Source: a bacterium (GTDB taxonomy: Bacteria > Spirochaetota > Leptospiria > Leptospirales > Leptonemataceae). Taken from it: 64,000 nucleotides of DNA. The stretch lies in NCBI GenBank assembly GCA_024742665.1, contig JANSYA010000001.1:248001-312000 (forward strand), written 5' to 3'. How positions within the stretch are numbered: the stretch's first letter is position 1; each line of letters begins with the position of its first letter. The translations under genes and the position numbers were made by a program. Below, piece after piece: positions 1-8,907 of the stretch. The notes beneath the pieces are model-generated. The model worked only from the letters and a program-made list of their open reading frames with translations. It made no database searches and was not told where the DNA came from.

Positions 1-1
1 T

Positions 2-238
2 GTGACGAGCGGCGAAATCAAAGGGCCGTACTTGTTTGAAGTGATCTCCTGGAACCATCTGTTTGAAGCGCGGGAGATGGAAAGTCTGAGCGATGCGGAG
101 CGCGCGAATCTTGTGCAGCTCACGCCGGAATACTTCAGCGAAAAACTCTGGCGACAGTACGAAATGTACAAAGCCGAAGAATCCTTCTTCAGCCGCAGCC
201 GCGCGCATGAGCCCTTCGAACGCGAAGCGTTCGAGTAA
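2..238 (+). CDS. C-terminal part of an unrecognised protein (5' end outside window)
   Basis: The reading frame is open from the window edge to a TAA at 236-238, so this is the last ~79 residues of a gene starting further left; the GTG at position 2 need not be its start. The tail is rich in charged and aromatic residues (for example LTPEYFSEKLWRQYEMYKAE) and shows no membrane segment. I do not recognise the family. The last codons sit in a tight inverted repeat (216-223 with 227-234), and the REAFE-coding stretch recurs directly after the stop codon with a 24 bp period. It lies 30 bp upstream of the next gene on the same strand, so co-transcription is possible. Confidence 0.6.
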   Translation: MTSGEIKGPYLFEVISWNHLFEAREMESLSDAERANLVQLTPEYFSEKLWRQYEMYKAEESFFSRSRAHEPFEREAFE

Positions 239-268
239 GTGAAGCGCGAAGCGTTTGAGACTATAATC

Positions 269-1345
269 ATGAAAAAATCCATTCATCCATCCCGGGGCGC
301 GCTGCTGTGCGCGATGATCTTGTTCGCGACTCCGGGGTGCCGACCCGATTCGAGCGCCGGCCTGCCGCGCTCTGTCGATCCGCTGCCCGGCGAAACGCGT
401 CTGTCAAATCTGCGGATGCTCACGGATGCCGGTCAGAATGCGGAGGCCTATTTTTCTTTCGATGAATCGCGGCTGGTGTTTCAGGCGAAGACCGGCGACA
501 TGGGCTGCGATCAGATTTTTTCGATGAATCTAAGCGGCGGCGACGTGCGCCGAATCTCAAGCGGGGAGGGCGCGACGACCTGCGCCTACTATCTGCCGGG
601 CGATGAGCGAATCGTGTACGCTTCGACGCACGCGGCCGGACCGGACTGTCCGCCGGAGCCGGATCGCTCGCAGGGCTACGTCTGGCAGCTGTACGACAGC
701 TACGATATCTATTCCGCCGACGCGAGCGGCGGCGAGGTGCGGCGCCTGACCGACGCGCCCGGCTACGACGCCGAAGCGACGGTTTCCCCTCAGGGCGATA
801 AGATCGTATTCACATCGATGCGGGACGGAGATCCCGAGCTGTATTTGATGGATCTGGACGGCGGCAATCAGACGCGCCTGACCTTCGCGAAGGGTTACGA
901 CGGCGGCGCTTTCTTTTCGCCTGACGGCAAACGTTTGATCTTTCGCGCCAGCCGGCCGGAAACGCCGGAGCAGCTGCGAGTCTATACCGAGCTGGTGGAA
1001 AAGCAGTACGTGCGACCGACGGAGCTGGAATTGTACGTCATGAACGTCGACGGCACAGGCCTGCGTAAGATCACGAACTATGGTCGCGCGAGTTTCGGGC
1101 CCTTCTTTCATCCTGACGGCGAACGCGTGATCTTTTCTTCGAATATGCAAAGCGAGAATCCGCGCAACTTCGACTTGTATATCGTGGGCGTTGACGGGCA
1201 GGGGCTGGAGCGGATTACGCACAACGAAACATTCGATGGTTTTCCAATGTTTACGCGGGACGGTCGACGCCTGGTTTTCGCTTCGAATCGCCACAACAAA
1301 CAGCGCGGCGACACAAATATCTTTATCGCCGACTGGAATGAGTAA
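269..1345 (+). CDS. TolB-like beta-propeller (PD40 repeat) lipoprotein
   Basis: A 358-residue protein beginning with a basic stretch and hydrophobic segment that ends in a Cys (…ILFATPGC), read as a spirochaetal lipoprotein signal peptide. The rest is a run of WD40-like PD40 repeats with the SPDGKRLIF / HPDGERVIF / TRDGRRLVF signature, as in the propeller of TolB and of DPP-IV-like proteins. No catalytic domain follows, so a periplasmic or surface binding role is likely. ATG 269 is chosen over the in-frame GTG at 239 because only the ATG puts the signal sequence at the N-terminus. The 3' end faces the SpoIIE phosphatase gene, with a 28 bp tandem repeat between them. Confidence 0.75.
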   Translation: MKKSIHPSRGALLCAMILFATPGCRPDSSAGLPRSVDPLPGETRLSNLRMLTDAGQNAEAYFSFDESRLVFQAKTGDMGCDQIFSMNLSGGDVRRISSGEGATTCAYYLPGDERIVYASTHAAGPDCPPEPDRSQGYVWQLYDSYDIYSADASGGEVRRLTDAPGYDAEATVSPQGDKIVFTSMRDGDPELYLMDLDGGNQTRLTFAKGYDGGAFFSPDGKRLIFRASRPETPEQLRVYTELVEKQYVRPTELELYVMNVDGTGLRKITNYGRASFGPFFHPDGERVIFSSNMQSENPRNFDLYIVGVDGQGLERITHNETFDGFPMFTRDGRRLVFASNRHNKQRGDTNIFIADWNE

Positions 1346-1355
1346 GCGAAGCGAC

Positions 1356-1439
1356 TGAATTATTCCAATCGCCTGAAAACGTCCGAACTATTTCAATCGC
1401 CTGAAGGCGTCCGAACTATTTTAATCGCCTGAAGGCGAT
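1356..1439. repeat. Three 28-bp tandem repeats spanning the 3' end of the SpoIIE gene
   Basis: Three head-to-tail copies start at 1356, 1384 and 1412. Each holds the core AATCGCCTGAA, and copies two and three hold the small palindrome CGCCTGAAGGCG. The copy at 1412 includes the last codons and stop codon of the minus-strand phosphatase gene, so the others look like duplications of that gene end into the convergent intergenic space. No U-run follows on either strand, so an intrinsic terminator role is not obvious. Confidence 0.8.
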
Positions 1440-4103
1440 CATGGCAATATCGTCATTCAGCTGCGAAGGGCCGTCGCAGAAGATCTGTTTGCCGGTGAAA
1501 CGTTCGACCGCCTGGGCCAGAGTTTTTACGATCGCGTCGGGTTTCTTGCGGCCGAGAGCGCGCAGCACCTGCTCCATGCGATCGGTGCCGAAGAGGGCGT
1601 CTTGATGGTTCATGGCTTCGTTGACGCCGTCGGTATATTGGAAAAATAAATCGCCGGGACCGAGCTTCACGCTCTGGGTTTCGACGATCGTCGCGAACAG
1701 ATCGTTATCCACCGCGCCGATCGGCATGCCGCCGGCCGCCACAGTTTCCAGATTTTCCGTGCGATAGCGATAGATATAGGCCGGGTTGTGGCCGGCGGAT
1801 ACGTAGCGGATCGTGCTGTCGCTTGCATCGTAGATCCCGATAAAGAGCGTAATAAAAATATTCTCCGGCGTGTCGGCGTACGTGCGTTCGTTTAATTCCA
1901 GGATGATGCGCATCGGATCCGTTTCGCCGCGTCGCACGATGCTGTGCAGCTGCGAACGCATGAGAGTCATGACAATCGCCGGCCCGACGCCGTGATTCGA
2001 AACGTCGGCCACGCAAAAAATAAAACGTCCGGGTCCCGCGTCGATGAAATCGTAGTAGTCCCCGCCGACGCCGGACATGGCTTTATAGAAAGTACCGAAC
2101 GAAAGATGTTCGTTCATGCCTTCCGGCAGTTGGTCGGCGATCAGGCGCTTTTGAATTTCTTCGGCGGCCTGTAGTTCGCCGCGCATCTCTTCGCGCTCCT
2201 GCAAACCCGTAACCATATTGTTGAGCGAATCCGTAAGCTGTCCCAGTTCGTCGCGGCCATTATAATCAAAGCGCACTTCCAGGTCGCCCTGACCGACGCG
2301 CCCGGCTCCCGCGATAATGCGACGAATCGCTCCCACCAGCAGGCCGGAGAGCAAGAAGGCCAGGAAGATACTGCGCAGGCCGATCGAGAGCGCGGTGTCG
2401 AGAAAGCTGTCGCGTTCGGCGCGAATGCGCGCGCGAATTTCAGTCTGGTCGACGACGATACGCGTAAAACCCGCGGTCGTTTCGTAGAGCAACTGATCCA
2501 CCAGGCGACTCAGGGGCTCCGTATCCAGGCGAAACATTTCGGACTGTAGATCTGTACGCGTGCGAGTTAAGAGCGCCCAGCCCACCAGTTTGGGATTGAT
2601 ATAGATTTCGTTCGTCGGGCGCGTGATCCAGTTGCGCAGATTGCGCCAGCGATAGGCGTGCAGCTTGCGCACGTTTGCGAACTTCGTGTGGTTTTCGTAC
2701 GAAGACTGGTCCGGCGAATACGAAAGCATCGCCGTATGATAGAGCGCCGCGTCGCGCAAATATTCGAAGGCGTCGGCGATTTGCTCGGTGCGGGAAAAAT
2801 CGCGCTCGCGATGCTGAGAGCGAATTTCGCCGATCTCCGTCAGGATCGCGTCCTCGCGTTTTTTGAATTCGTCGGGGTCGATCGCTTCCGGCGTATTCGC
2901 ATTGCTCTGCCGATCCGTCCGAAGCTGCTTCAGCGAGTCGTTGAGTTCTTGCAGGCGGCTCAGTTCGGCGGCGTAGGCCGGGTCTTTCTTTAAAAAGAGT
3001 TCGCGGCGAAACTGGTCTATCAGAGCCGCGCGTTCTCCGAGAGCGGCCTCGTACTTTTGAAAGAGTTCGCGTAGTTCGGCGTCCCGTCCGGGCGGAATCG
3101 GCCGGAGTTGTGTTTTACCGGCGCCGCCCGCATCGTCGGAATCGCTTTTGGGATTGCGCAGGAATTTCAGGCGCTCTTCGATGCGCGCGGCGATCTCCTG
3201 CAAGTCGGCGATGACGCCCCGCTCGCGGTACGAATACTGGCGCCAGAGTCCGCTGGAATTCAGGGCGCGTTTGACCAGCAGCGCCCGTTCGGAAACGTCC
3301 GGCGTGCGAAACTGGGTGCGCGTAATCACGAAATAGCTCGCGTCCGCCTGATCGAATTCATGGCGAATCGGCTCGGCCATCGGTCGCTTCGCAACGAAAG
3401 GCTCATATACTTCGAGAATCGCTTCGTGGAGCGCTTCTACTTTGCGCCATACGAAGGCGTTGATCGGCGCCGGCTGGCGGCGTTCCAGGCGCGAAAGCAG
3501 ACGGGCCGTGTCGAAGCGCGGACGGCGATAGCGGTCGATCGATTCGGCGCGATAGCGATCCAGGTTCAGTCCGGAAAATGCGATGTCGATGCGCTCGTCG
3601 AAGTCGACGGCGTTGCGCAGATCGCGCTCAAAATTCCACATCAGTTCGCCGTACTTCGCCGTGCGCTGCGGGTTGCGCGCGAAGTACGCCGCGCGACGTT
3701 GAAAGGCTTCGAATCGTTTGGGATCGATGGGATCGCTTTTTTCCGAAGGGCGAATGCCGGAGCGTAAGTTGTTCTCGGCCGCTTTTAACTGTTTTTCGTC
3801 GAAGAAGCGATTATAATAGTCAGGTTTCGCGTTCTTATTACGCGCTTCATGGCTGCGAATTCGCAGGCGAAATTCTTCTAAGCGAATCAGGTTTTCCGCG
3901 GTCTGATCGGTTTCCAGAGTCAGAGATTCGACCGGACTTAAAAAACGCGTCACTTCGCGTTCCGCCAGTTCGGATAGAGTCGAGCGCTGCTGCTTGAATA
4001 CGATCGCCAGAATCACGCCGATCAAAGCGAAGAGCATTACCCCCACGAAGAGCGAAAGTTTCGCGGCCAGGCCGATGCGAATTTTAGGGATCCAGTTGAG
4101 CAT
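1416..4103 (-). CDS. Membrane sensor SpoIIE/PP2C-type serine phosphatase with HAMP domain (RsbU-like)
   Basis: 895 residues. One membrane segment near residues 13-33, a ~540-residue extracytoplasmic region rich in Arg/Glu helices, a second membrane segment near 570-592, a HAMP linker (~593-645), then a SpoIIE-type PP2C domain (~680-893). Metal-binding positions are visible: VGGDYYDF, ADVSNHGVGPA, YTDGVNEA and a terminal DDIAMIAF. The usual SGHGVPAA motif reads SNHGVGPA here. The family dephosphorylates STAS anti-anti-sigma proteins in partner switching. It lies just downstream of a STAS gene and an anti-sigma-type kinase gene on the same strand, so all three are probably one signalling cassette with the large periplasmic region sensing an unknown cue. 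Confidence 0.88.
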   Translation of the reverse strand: MLNWIPKIRIGLAAKLSLFVGVMLFALIGVILAIVFKQQRSTLSELAEREVTRFLSPVESLTLETDQTAENLIRLEEFRLRIRSHEARNKNAKPDYYNRFFDEKQLKAAENNLRSGIRPSEKSDPIDPKRFEAFQRRAAYFARNPQRTAKYGELMWNFERDLRNAVDFDERIDIAFSGLNLDRYRAESIDRYRRPRFDTARLLSRLERRQPAPINAFVWRKVEALHEAILEVYEPFVAKRPMAEPIRHEFDQADASYFVITRTQFRTPDVSERALLVKRALNSSGLWRQYSYRERGVIADLQEIAARIEERLKFLRNPKSDSDDAGGAGKTQLRPIPPGRDAELRELFQKYEAALGERAALIDQFRRELFLKKDPAYAAELSRLQELNDSLKQLRTDRQSNANTPEAIDPDEFKKREDAILTEIGEIRSQHRERDFSRTEQIADAFEYLRDAALYHTAMLSYSPDQSSYENHTKFANVRKLHAYRWRNLRNWITRPTNEIYINPKLVGWALLTRTRTDLQSEMFRLDTEPLSRLVDQLLYETTAGFTRIVVDQTEIRARIRAERDSFLDTALSIGLRSIFLAFLLSGLLVGAIRRIIAGAGRVGQGDLEVRFDYNGRDELGQLTDSLNNMVTGLQEREEMRGELQAAEEIQKRLIADQLPEGMNEHLSFGTFYKAMSGVGGDYYDFIDAGPGRFIFCVADVSNHGVGPAIVMTLMRSQLHSIVRRGETDPMRIILELNERTYADTPENIFITLFIGIYDASDSTIRYVSAGHNPAYIYRYRTENLETVAAGGMPIGAVDNDLFATIVETQSVKLGPGDLFFQYTDGVNEAMNHQDALFGTDRMEQVLRALGRKKPDAIVKTLAQAVERFTGKQIFCDGPSQLNDDIAMIAFRRLK

Positions 4104-4151
4104 AGTCGTACAGTCGAGTTCGATCGAGAATCAGGATTGGTCCGCGGGCAA

Positions 4152-4610
4152 TCAGGACTCGGCTTCGTTCGGCGCTTCCAGCGGCAGTTTCTTTTCAAGA
4201 ATCAAGCGATTGCCGCCGCCGTCACGTGCTTCGTGATGCGCACGGTCCATGAGAGTCATATACAGGAACACGCCGAGTCCGCCTTCGTTCGAATTTTTCG
4301 CGTGTTCTTCGAGATTGGGTTTCGGCAGCACAGTCGGGTCGAAGAGCGGACCGCGGTCTTCCAGGGCGAAGCGCACAAGGTCGGCGAAACGTTCCATCGT
4401 TAGATCGATGGGCGGCGCTTCCGTTTCGCCCGCGTCTTCATACGAATGCTCGACGATATTCGCCAGCGCTTCGTCCACAGATAGAATAATGCGATTGCTA
4501 TCGATGCGGTCGAAAGAGTCGCCGAGAAACTCTTTCATCGAATCGCGGACCCGGCTCAGTTCGCTGACGTCGCAGGAGATTCGCAGATTGCGACGATCCA
4601 GGGCGTCCAG
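4152..4610 (-). CDS. Anti-sigma-factor-type histidine kinase-like ATPase (RsbW/SpoIIAB-like)
   Basis: About 153 residues with a HATPase_c_2 fold: an N-box-like SVDEALANIVEHSY, a DRGPLFDP segment and a Gly-rich GGLGVFLYMTLMD. Family members bind a sigma factor or other target and phosphorylate a STAS partner on Ser. Conserved sequence begins right after the STAS stop codon, yet no usable ATG, GTG or TTG lies there; the next in-frame ATG (4538) would remove the first strand. I place the start at the CTG at 4608-4610, preceded by GAAGGG on the minus strand at good spacing and 2 bp past the STAS stop, which suggests translational coupling. The domain call is firm; the start is inferred. Confidence 0.75.
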   Translation of the reverse strand: MDALDRRNLRISCDVSELSRVRDSMKEFLGDSFDRIDSNRIILSVDEALANIVEHSYEDAGETEAPPIDLTMERFADLVRFALEDRGPLFDPTVLPKPNLEEHAKNSNEGGLGVFLYMTLMDRAHHEARDGGGNRLILEKKLPLEAPNEAES

Positions 4611-4612
4611 GT

Positions 4613-4954
4613 TTAGAGTCCCTTCGCCGCGGCGTTGATGTCCGAGGCGATCGTAAACAGCTTCGTGAAGCCGAGCACGTCGAAGACGTCTTTGACTTCT
4701 TTTTGCAAACCCGCCAGGCGCAGGTCTCCGCCGTTCTTTTTGGCGTCGACCAGGCCGGCCTTTAGAGTGCCGACGCCCGCAGAAGCGATATAGCTGACGC
4801 CCGCCATATCGCAAATGATTTTCGCGTGGCCGGTGCCGACCAGGCCCTTCAGTTCGCCGCTCAGGGTCGGCGCGGTTTTTGCGTCCAGCTTGCCGGTAAT
4901 CACAAGCACGACGATGGCGCCGGCCTGCTTTTTTTGAATTTGAAAATCGGACAT
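4613..4954 (-). CDS. STAS-domain anti-anti-sigma factor (RsbV/SpoIIAA-like)
   Basis: 113 residues, the usual size for a stand-alone STAS protein. The phosphorylatable Ser is expected in YIASAGV (about residue 58), after the typical strand KIICDMAGVS. In the family, the unphosphorylated form sequesters the anti-sigma kinase and releases its target; the kinase phosphorylates the Ser and a SpoIIE phosphatase removes the phosphate. Both partner types follow immediately downstream on the same strand. It is the first gene of the cassette; its promoter should lie in 4955-5198, a region shared with the divergent FecR lipoprotein gene. Confidence 0.9.
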   Translation of the reverse strand: MSDFQIQKKQAGAIVVLVITGKLDAKTAPTLSGELKGLVGTGHAKIICDMAGVSYIASAGVGTLKAGLVDAKKNGGDLRLAGLQKEVKDVFDVLGFTKLFTIASDINAAAKGL

Positions 4955-5198
4955 AATTTAAGAGACTCCGTCGGCCGATCGCGAATCCAGGCGGAAGCGG
5001 CCGGACGCCATCTGGGACCCGGGCAAGATTTACCGAAACGATTTTTTCGATTCCACATGGCGGTATTTAGGGGAAGGCTTGCAATGTCTGAAACCATTGT
5101 CAGACTGGGGCGTCCAGACAGATATGCGGCCGCCGACTGCCCGCCCGTGCGGCCGGTATCGCCAGTCCGCCCTCAGGATTTACAGGAGAGATTCACCA

Positions 5199-5975
5199 AT
5201 GCATTCCAACTTATTCAACTTTCATTCCCCTCGTGCGCAGGATCGGCGGATCGGCCGCGCCGGCACGTTCCTGATCGCTGGATGTTTCGCGCTGACTCTG
5301 GCCGCCTGCGGCCCCGGCGGTATTGAGAATTCCATTGGCGCGGTGAAACGCGTGATCGGTCAGGCGGAGCTGGAGCACAACGGCGTTCGGACTCCGCTGA
5401 AGACCGGCGATGTTCTACCCCAGACCGGTACGATTCACACCGGCGCTGACGGCGTCGTCGTCGCGGTGTTGAAGCAGGGCCGGGCGGAAGTCGAGATTCA
5501 GAAGAACAGCGAATTTCATTTGAAGAAACTCGCCGAAAAAGAAAGCGAGCTGCATTTGCGCAAGGGCAATCTGTGGGTGCGGGTGAACAAGATCAGCGCG
5601 CGGGAAAAATTTCACGTGCGCACGCCGACGGCCATCGCCGGCATTCGCGGCACGAAATTCTATACCTTTCACATCCAGGACTTCGAAGGTCGGGACGTGC
5701 ATGGAACCTGTCACTGCGAAGGCGAGGTCAGCTACGGCACTCACGACGAATCGTACGAGGATGTGCACACGGGCGACTTCGTCGTGCTGACCCGCGAAGG
5801 CAAAACGATTCTGATGACCCCGGAAGAGATGACGTCATTCATGGGCGACGGCGCCACGGCCCACCGCCACTCGGCGCTGCCGGACAGCCCCCTGGGACCG
5901 GAAGAGCAGCAGATGACCCCCGAACAAATGCGGGCCTTTATGGAGCTCGCTGAGCGAAAGTTCGCGAAGGAGTAG
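5199..5975 (+). CDS. FecR-domain lipoprotein
   Basis: 258 residues from the ATG at 5199, which has AGGAG-type ribosome-binding sequence at 5183-5189. The N-terminus is a lipoprotein signal ending LTLAAC. A FecR domain follows: VIGQAELEHNG, LKTGDVLPQTGTIHTGADG, IQKNSEFHLKKL, LRKGNLWVRVNK and VRTPTAIAGIRGTKF. The C-terminal third is acidic and Met/Gln rich with a CHC pair. In the original FecR this periplasmic domain relays a signal to a sigma factor, but stand-alone FecR lipoproteins like this one are widespread and their role is unknown. It is divergent from the STAS/kinase/phosphatase cassette, a context that would fit envelope signalling. Confidence 0.8.
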   Translation: MHSNLFNFHSPRAQDRRIGRAGTFLIAGCFALTLAACGPGGIENSIGAVKRVIGQAELEHNGVRTPLKTGDVLPQTGTIHTGADGVVVAVLKQGRAEVEIQKNSEFHLKKLAEKESELHLRKGNLWVRVNKISAREKFHVRTPTAIAGIRGTKFYTFHIQDFEGRDVHGTCHCEGEVSYGTHDESYEDVHTGDFVVLTREGKTILMTPEEMTSFMGDGATAHRHSALPDSPLGPEEQQMTPEQMRAFMELAERKFAKE

Positions 5976-6006
5976 CGAATGCGCGGCGCCATGTCGTTAT
6001 TAGTCG

Positions 6007-6624
6007 ATGAGTAAAGTATGCGTCTTTTATCGGAAGCTTACCCCGTCCTTGCTGCAAGCACTGGTGCTGACGTTCGCTCTGATTCACTGCGGTGGGTCGG
6101 TAGATTTTAATATCGTTTCGTTTTACGATACGCCGTCATCGGACGACTTCGACCGGTTCCTGACCGACAACGAATTGAAATCAGCGTATTCCGGTTTCTC
6201 GAGATCCATTCGCGCATCGATGACGACGGATCACCTGGATCCGTCGCATTTTCTCAGGCAGGGAACGGACTGGCGGAAGCTGGAAATGCCGGCTTTCGCG
6301 ATGCCCCCGCGCGAAAAGTGGCGCAATATACGCCCGGTTATTCGCTTGATCGAAAACGAAATCATTCCTGCGATTGGCCCCGTAGAAATCCTCTCCGGCT
6401 ATAGAAGCGCGGAATACAATTCCAGGGCTGACGGGGCTCCGGGCAGTCGACATCTTAAGTTTCAGGCTCTTGATCTCGTGCCCGCGAATTTGATCGCCAG
6501 AAAGCAATTGCACGCGATCCTGCTGGATTTATGGAAGCGGGAAGGGCGGCGATACGGCCTCGGCCTCGGTCTCTATAGCGGCCATCGCTTTCATCTGGAC
6601 ACGGCCGGCTATCGGCGCTGGTAG
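6007..6624 (+). CDS. Peptidase M15A-like D-Ala-D-Ala carboxypeptidase-type lipoprotein
   Basis: 205 residues. A short hydrophobic N-terminus ends in LIHCGGS, a likely lipobox. The C-terminal half matches the peptidase M15_3 layout: ILSGYRSAEYNS, then SRHLKFQALDL (the Zn-binding SxHxxxxAxD motif, around residue 148) and a terminal HRFHLDT supplying the last metal-binding His. This family acts on peptidoglycan peptides in the periplasm. The three key motifs are intact, so it is probably active. The gene follows the FecR lipoprotein by 31 bp on the same strand. No clear Shine-Dalgarno sequence is visible before the ATG. Confidence 0.72.
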   Translation: MSKVCVFYRKLTPSLLQALVLTFALIHCGGSVDFNIVSFYDTPSSDDFDRFLTDNELKSAYSGFSRSIRASMTTDHLDPSHFLRQGTDWRKLEMPAFAMPPREKWRNIRPVIRLIENEIIPAIGPVEILSGYRSAEYNSRADGAPGSRHLKFQALDLVPANLIARKQLHAILLDLWKREGRRYGLGLGLYSGHRFHLDTAGYRRW

Positions 6625-6717
6625 TCAGAGGCACCCCGGCGCGAGAGGACGATCCCGCGATCGAATCCCGATCAGATCGGCGCGTGGGAAAATTCGCCGC
6701 GGCGTCCGTCTGGCCGT

Positions 6718-7641
6718 CTACGACTTCAGTTCGCTCCACATATCTTTCGCTGATATGATCTTATACAGCTTCTGTTCGAGGCCGTCGATCTCGTTGAAAT
6801 AACGAATCTCGGGATTGCCTTCGAAGACGTGGGCGTACTTGCGGATGCCCATAATCGTGCGCTTGAGATCGCCGCGGGTGATGCTCTTCTGAATATCATA
6901 GTACAGATTGATGGCGATATTTTCCATCACCGAATAACGAAAGGTCTCGTCGCGTTCCTGTAGGGCGTCGATCAGCTTTTCGACTTCGTCGCGGTTATTG
7001 TTTTCCTGGTCTCCGTGGGCGATCAGATAGGCGGCGATCAGTTTGCGACAGCGCGGCAAATCGTCGTTGCGATTGGCGATGACGATCTTATGAAACAGGC
7101 TCACGGCCTGGCGCTGCATCTCGACTTTGATTTTATAGCGATCCAGGTCGACGGGCTGGAAGGCCTGCTTCAGATCGTCGGCGCTGATATTCTGCAGACC
7201 CTCTTCGAAGATCTTCTGGCTGCGATCCTGGTGCAGCTGATTGAAATCATTCAGGGGATCGTAGAGGGTCTGAACGAATTCAATCGCCTCGCGCGAAGTC
7301 GAGATTTTCGAGTGCATCGGCATGCGTTCGAAAAAGAAGATACACGAATCTCCGAGAGCCGAGAGGCTTTCGTTCATGGCCGAGGAGATCAGACGTTTGC
7401 CCAGGGGGCCGACCGTATGCACGGCCGTCGAGTCGGCCAGGGCCCGGTCCATGCGCTCCATCAGCTTGCGGGCGGTTTCATTCGAAGCGCGGCGTTTCCA
7501 GCCGCCGTAGTCCAGCGGCTCGTATAGATGCTTGAGAAAGAGCTTCTTGCCCGTCATCGCCAGCAGGCGAATGATCTTCACCAGGTCTTCGGAGACCGCG
7601 ACGGGGACTTTGACCATCGATTGAATATCTACTGTGGACAT
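6718..7641 (-). CDS. Conserved-looking helical protein of unknown function
   Basis: About 307 residues, soluble, almost entirely helical, with no signal peptide or membrane segment. It holds KVPVAVSEDLVKIIRLLAMT near the N-terminus and long charged helices ending in AKDMWSELKS. I do not recognise the family. The ATG at 7641 is taken as start (MSTVDIQSM); an in-frame TTG 27 bp upstream is the alternative, and neither has a strong ribosome-binding site. It is divergent from the DUF427 gene across ~190 bp that must hold promoters for both directions. Confidence 0.6.
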   Translation of the reverse strand: MSTVDIQSMVKVPVAVSEDLVKIIRLLAMTGKKLFLKHLYEPLDYGGWKRRASNETARKLMERMDRALADSTAVHTVGPLGKRLISSAMNESLSALGDSCIFFFERMPMHSKISTSREAIEFVQTLYDPLNDFNQLHQDRSQKIFEEGLQNISADDLKQAFQPVDLDRYKIKVEMQRQAVSLFHKIVIANRNDDLPRCRKLIAAYLIAHGDQENNNRDEVEKLIDALQERDETFRYSVMENIAINLYYDIQKSITRGDLKRTIMGIRKYAHVFEGNPEIRYFNEIDGLEQKLYKIISAKDMWSELKS

Positions 7642-7833
7642 TGTCTGAATCACACAGACCTTCAACAAAGGCCTGTCCTGTCAATATCGGCTTGCCGGGG
7701 CGGGAAAAGCAGGCGTAACCGCGCCCGGGTCGGCTCGTCTCAGAAAAACGAGCGATTCGCCGCCGCTGCGTTTCGATTCGAGGGGCGCTACAGGCCCTGA
7801 TCAGTATACTATCATCTAGAGGAAATCATCAAT

Positions 7834-8124
7834 ATGGCACGTGCAATCTGGAACGGAACCGTCATCGCCGAAAGCGACGATACAGTCGAAGTGGATGGGA
7901 ATCTGTATTTCCCGCCGGACTCCCTCAAGACGGAAATTTTCAAAGACTCTCCGACGACCACCGTCTGCGGCTGGAAGGGCACCGCGAATTATTATCATCT
8001 GGAGCAGGGCGGCGAGAAAACCGCGGACGCGGCCTGGGTGTATCGCAATCCCAAAGCCGGCGCTATTCAGCTTCGGGACCGGATCGCCTTTTATAAATCC
8101 AGAGGGATTCAGATCGAAGGCTGA
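7834..8124 (+). CDS. DUF427-domain protein
   Basis: 96 residues, the full length of a single DUF427 domain, with the hallmark strands ARAIWNGTVIAESDDTVEVDGN, YFPPDSL, CGWKGTANYYHL and WVYRNPKAGAIQLRDRIAFY. The function of this small, widely distributed beta-rich domain is not established. AGAGGAAATC before the ATG is a good ribosome-binding site, and TATACT at about 7804 could be a -10 element. It is directly abutted by a methyltransferase gene whose ATG follows the TGA with no gap, so the two are almost certainly co-translated. Confidence 0.88.
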   Translation: MARAIWNGTVIAESDDTVEVDGNLYFPPDSLKTEIFKDSPTTTVCGWKGTANYYHLEQGGEKTADAAWVYRNPKAGAIQLRDRIAFYKSRGIQIEG

Positions 8125-8907
8125 ATGTCCATGATTCAAAGCGCGCAAGGCCACTATGAAAGCCTGCTGGCTGACCGCTATACCTGGCTCTACGGCGGAT
8201 TCGAAGCGAAGGCCGCCGAAAGCGCCGCCTGGTTTCACGAGCAGGGCGTCGTTCCGAAGGCGCCGAGCGGTCGGGCGGCGGACCTGGGAGCGGGTTCGGG
8301 CTTTCAATCGATTCCCCTGGCGGAAGCGGGCTTCGGCGTGGACGCCGTCGACCTGAGCGCGACGCTCCTGCGGGAACTGGATTCGCGTGCCGGGCTGCCG
8401 GGCATTGCAGAGTCGGGCGGTTCGGTTCGGACGATCGAAGCGGATCTGGTTGAGTTTTTGCAGAGGGACTCGACTCCGGCGTCCACCCCGGGTTCCTACG
8501 AGCTTCTGGTTTGCATGGGCGATACGCTGCCGCATCTGGAGTCCTTCGCCGCCGTGGAGGCGTTTTTTGAAGCGGCCAGGCAGAAACTGGAGCCCGGTGG
8601 AAGATTGATTCTGGGCTTCCGCGATTTGAGTCAGAGCCTGGTCGGCCTGGATCGCTTTATTCCAGTGAGATCCGACGGGGAAAGAATCTTCACCTGCTTT
8701 CTGGAGTATGATTCGGACGAGCACGTTATCGTGCATGATTTGATTTACGAACGCGGCCCGGCTGATCGCTGGGAGTTTCACAAGAGCTGCTATCGCAAGC
8801 TGCGCGTCGGGCCGGTCTGGATCGCGGAACGTTTGCTCCGTGCCGGTTTCCGCATTGCACACGAAAACATGGCGCAGGGCTTCATGACTTTGATCGCCGA
8901 ACGGTGA
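8125..8907 (+). CDS. Class I SAM-dependent methyltransferase
   Basis: 260 residues with a Rossmann methyltransferase core: motif I ADLGAGSGFQSIPLA (around residue 50), the acidic loop VDAVDLSA, LLVCMGDTLPHL as motif IV region and PGGRLILGFRD as the post-IV strand. The substrate cannot be read from the sequence; the size and the C-terminal beta strands fit a small-molecule methyltransferase. The start codon immediately follows the stop of the DUF427 gene, which suggests the two products act together. Confidence 0.82.
   Translation: MSMIQSAQGHYESLLADRYTWLYGGFEAKAAESAAWFHEQGVVPKAPSGRAADLGAGSGFQSIPLAEAGFGVDAVDLSATLLRELDSRAGLPGIAESGGSVRTIEADLVEFLQRDSTPASTPGSYELLVCMGDTLPHLESFAAVEAFFEAARQKLEPGGRLILGFRDLSQSLVGLDRFIPVRSDGERIFTCFLEYDSDEHVIVHDLIYERGPADRWEFHKSCYRKLRVGPVWIAERLLRAGFRIAHENMAQGFMTLIAER

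Noticed and set aside
557..1294. Minus-strand frame of 245 codons over the TolB-like lipoprotein
   Set aside because: Antisense to clear PD40 repeats, no ribosome-binding site, no recognisable domain.
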